Positions 60,615-61,621 of a DNA stretch of 61,621 bases are shown here, piece by piece. Below the pieces are notes generated by a model. That model saw only the letters and a program-made list of their open reading frames with translations. It did not search any database and was not told the origin of the DNA. This DNA comes from Chloroflexota bacterium (GTDB lineage Bacteria > Chloroflexota > UBA6077 > FW602-bin22 > JACPRP01). Positions within the stretch are counted from its first letter, which is position 1; every line of letters begins with the position of its first letter. Position numbers and translations under genes: made by a program. The stretch spans positions 1 through 61,621 of the forward strand of contig JAMCWX010000029.1 in assembly GCA_023480885.1 (NCBI GenBank), in the 5' to 3' direction.

Positions 60615-61621
60615 TTCTGACCATCGGCTTGATGATCTTTTCTCTGCTGCTCAGTCTGCAGGCTGCTTACACGGTCTATATAATGCTATACACCTGGGAC
60701 TGTCCCGAGGCATACGAAGCAGCAAAAGCGCCGCGATCGTTCAAACCGCCCCAAAAATCATTCACGGTCATGCTTCCCGCGAGGCACGAGGAAGAGGTTA
60801 TCCAGCAGACGATCGAAAGAGTAGTTCGGACCAATTACCCCAGGCATTTGCTGGAAGTGATAGTGATCTGCGAAAGCGGAGACCTGGGCACTATCGAGAA
60901 AGCAGAGGAGAAGATTGCTCACCTCAAGGCTGAGGGAATTGGCAACACGCGGCTCGTGGTCTTCGATGACAAGCCTATCAACAAGCCTCACGGCCTTAAT
61001 GTCGGTTTCCGCGATTCTCATAACGAGGTGGTCACCATCTTCGATGCTGAAGATGAGATTCATCCCGACATCTTTAACGTCGTCAACACAGTGATGCTTG
61101 ACGAAGACGTCAGAATTGTACAGTGTGGCGTTCAGCTTATGAACTTCGATTCATCCTGGTACTCCACGCTGAACGTGCTGGAATACTTCTTCTGGTTTAA
61201 GTCCAGGCTGCATTATCACGCCAAGCTAGGCATGATCCCCCTCGGGGGTAACACCGTGTTCTTCAAGCGTGAGGTGATGGAACAGCTAGGTGGCTGGGAT
61301 GAGAACAACCTCACGGAAGACGCCGACATCGGGATCCGAATCAGCGTCCTGGAAGAGAAAGTCAGGGTCGTATACGACGACGAGTACGTGACCAAGGAGG
61401 AAACGCCGCCCACGCTGGGGCAGTTTGTCAGGCAACGAACCAGGTGGAGCCAGGGCTTTCTTCAGACATTCAAGAAGGGGGATTGGAGACATCTTCAGGG
61501 TTTTGAGAGGCAGATGATGGCAATGTACACTCTGGGCTTTCCTACGATACAGTCCTTGCTGGCGGCGTACGTGCCGGTCTCTTTGTGGATGATGTTCTCG
61601 GTGAAAATGCCTGTGACCGTG
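60611..61621 (+). CDS. GT2-family processive glycosyltransferase (3' end outside window)
   Basis: At least 337 residues; the frame is open at the right edge. An N-terminal membrane helix (LTIGLMIFSLLLSLQAAY) precedes a GT-A domain with SFTVMLPARHEEEVIQQTI, the DxD-like FDAEDEIHP, the TEDADIGIR acid pair and QRTRWSQGFLQ (the QxxRW motif of processive synthases). More membrane helices begin near the cut. Likely a cellulose-synthase-like or polysaccharide synthase acting with the GtrA protein. Confidence 0.88.
   Translation, partial: MILTIGLMIFSLLLSLQAAYTVYIMLYTWDCPEAYEAAKAPRSFKPPQKSFTVMLPARHEEEVIQQTIERVVRTNYPRHLLEVIVICESGDLGTIEKAEEKIAHLKAEGIGNTRLVVFDDKPINKPHGLNVGFRDSHNEVVTIFDAEDEIHPDIFNVVNTVMLDEDVRIVQCGVQLMNFDSSWYSTLNVLEYFFWFKSRLHYHAKLGMIPLGGNTVFFKREVMEQLGGWDENNLTEDADIGIRISVLEEKVRVVYDDEYVTKEETPPTLGQFVRQRTRWSQGFLQTFKKGDWRHLQGFERQMMAMYTLGFPTIQSLLAAYVPVSLWMMFSVKMPVTV

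Overview
This window is ordinary chromosomal DNA of a free-living bacterium with roughly 55-58% GC by eye, densely packed on both strands. My best guess is Chloroflexota. The reasons are inferential: exported proteins that end in a Y-(L/F)-P motif, a two-TM double-zinc-ribbon protein, actinobacterial-like fhaA/fhaB/rodA/pbpA and PdtaS/PdtaR modules in an otherwise non-actinobacterial gene order, and at least one promoter placed for leaderless transcription. A deep actinobacterial relative is not excluded. The metabolism suggested is anaerobic or facultative: a selenocysteine-containing, membrane-anchored formate dehydrogenase and de novo (anaerobic-route) cobalamin synthesis.

Left part (1-11.7 kb): recR and a T-box-controlled ileS fire divergently from adjacent promoters. 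An isochorismatase-like hydrolase, then dksA/traR-lspA-rluD, a lone Flp pilin, gltX, a GalT-like transferase and a GT-C membrane glycosyltransferase follow. At 11.8-12.8 kb a tRNA-Gln is followed by a RelE/CopG-type toxin-antitoxin pair, a degenerate copy of the tRNA 3' end (a likely decayed att-bounded insert) and a 142-bp MITE-like element. A second, inverted copy of that element lies at 31.7 kb.

Middle (13-38 kb): a voltage-gated K+ channel and a CopB-type Cu ATPase precede the fdh operon. This comprises fdhA with an in-frame UGA and an E. coli-like SECIS, fdhB, an nrfD-type anchor and fdhE. Next are a glycoside hydrolase, tRNA-Gly, tig-clpP-clpX, mogA (molybdenum cofactor), a PdtaR/PdtaS-like two-component pair, an inositol-monophosphatase-family gene, a secreted beta-propeller, and a cell-wall cluster fhaA-fhaB-mtnP-rodA-pbpA.

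Right part (38.5-61.6 kb): selD, which also contains an in-frame UGA (Sec) codon, then a leftward 12.5-kb cobalamin/cobalt operon behind a cobalamin riboswitch. Its order is cbiC-cbiM-cbiN-like-[cbiQ/cbiO/truncated cbiD/cbiX in one continuous frame]-cbiD-cbiET-cbiL-cbiF-cbiG-cbiH-cbiA-cobO. The window ends with a UbiA-family prenyltransferase, pyk, a zinc-ribbon membrane protein, mutS2, cvpA, a GT4 glycosyltransferase, gtrA and a truncated GT2.

Functional links: selD supplies selenophosphate for Sec-FdhA (and for itself), mogA and fdhE serve FdhA maturation, and the cbi operon is switched by its own end product. The selA/selB/selC genes are not in the window. The most unusual signals are the two UGA-encoded selenoproteins, the four-domain Cbi reading frame with signs of recent frame change, the inverted 142-bp MITE pair, and the tRNA-Gln remnant beyond the toxin-antitoxin genes.
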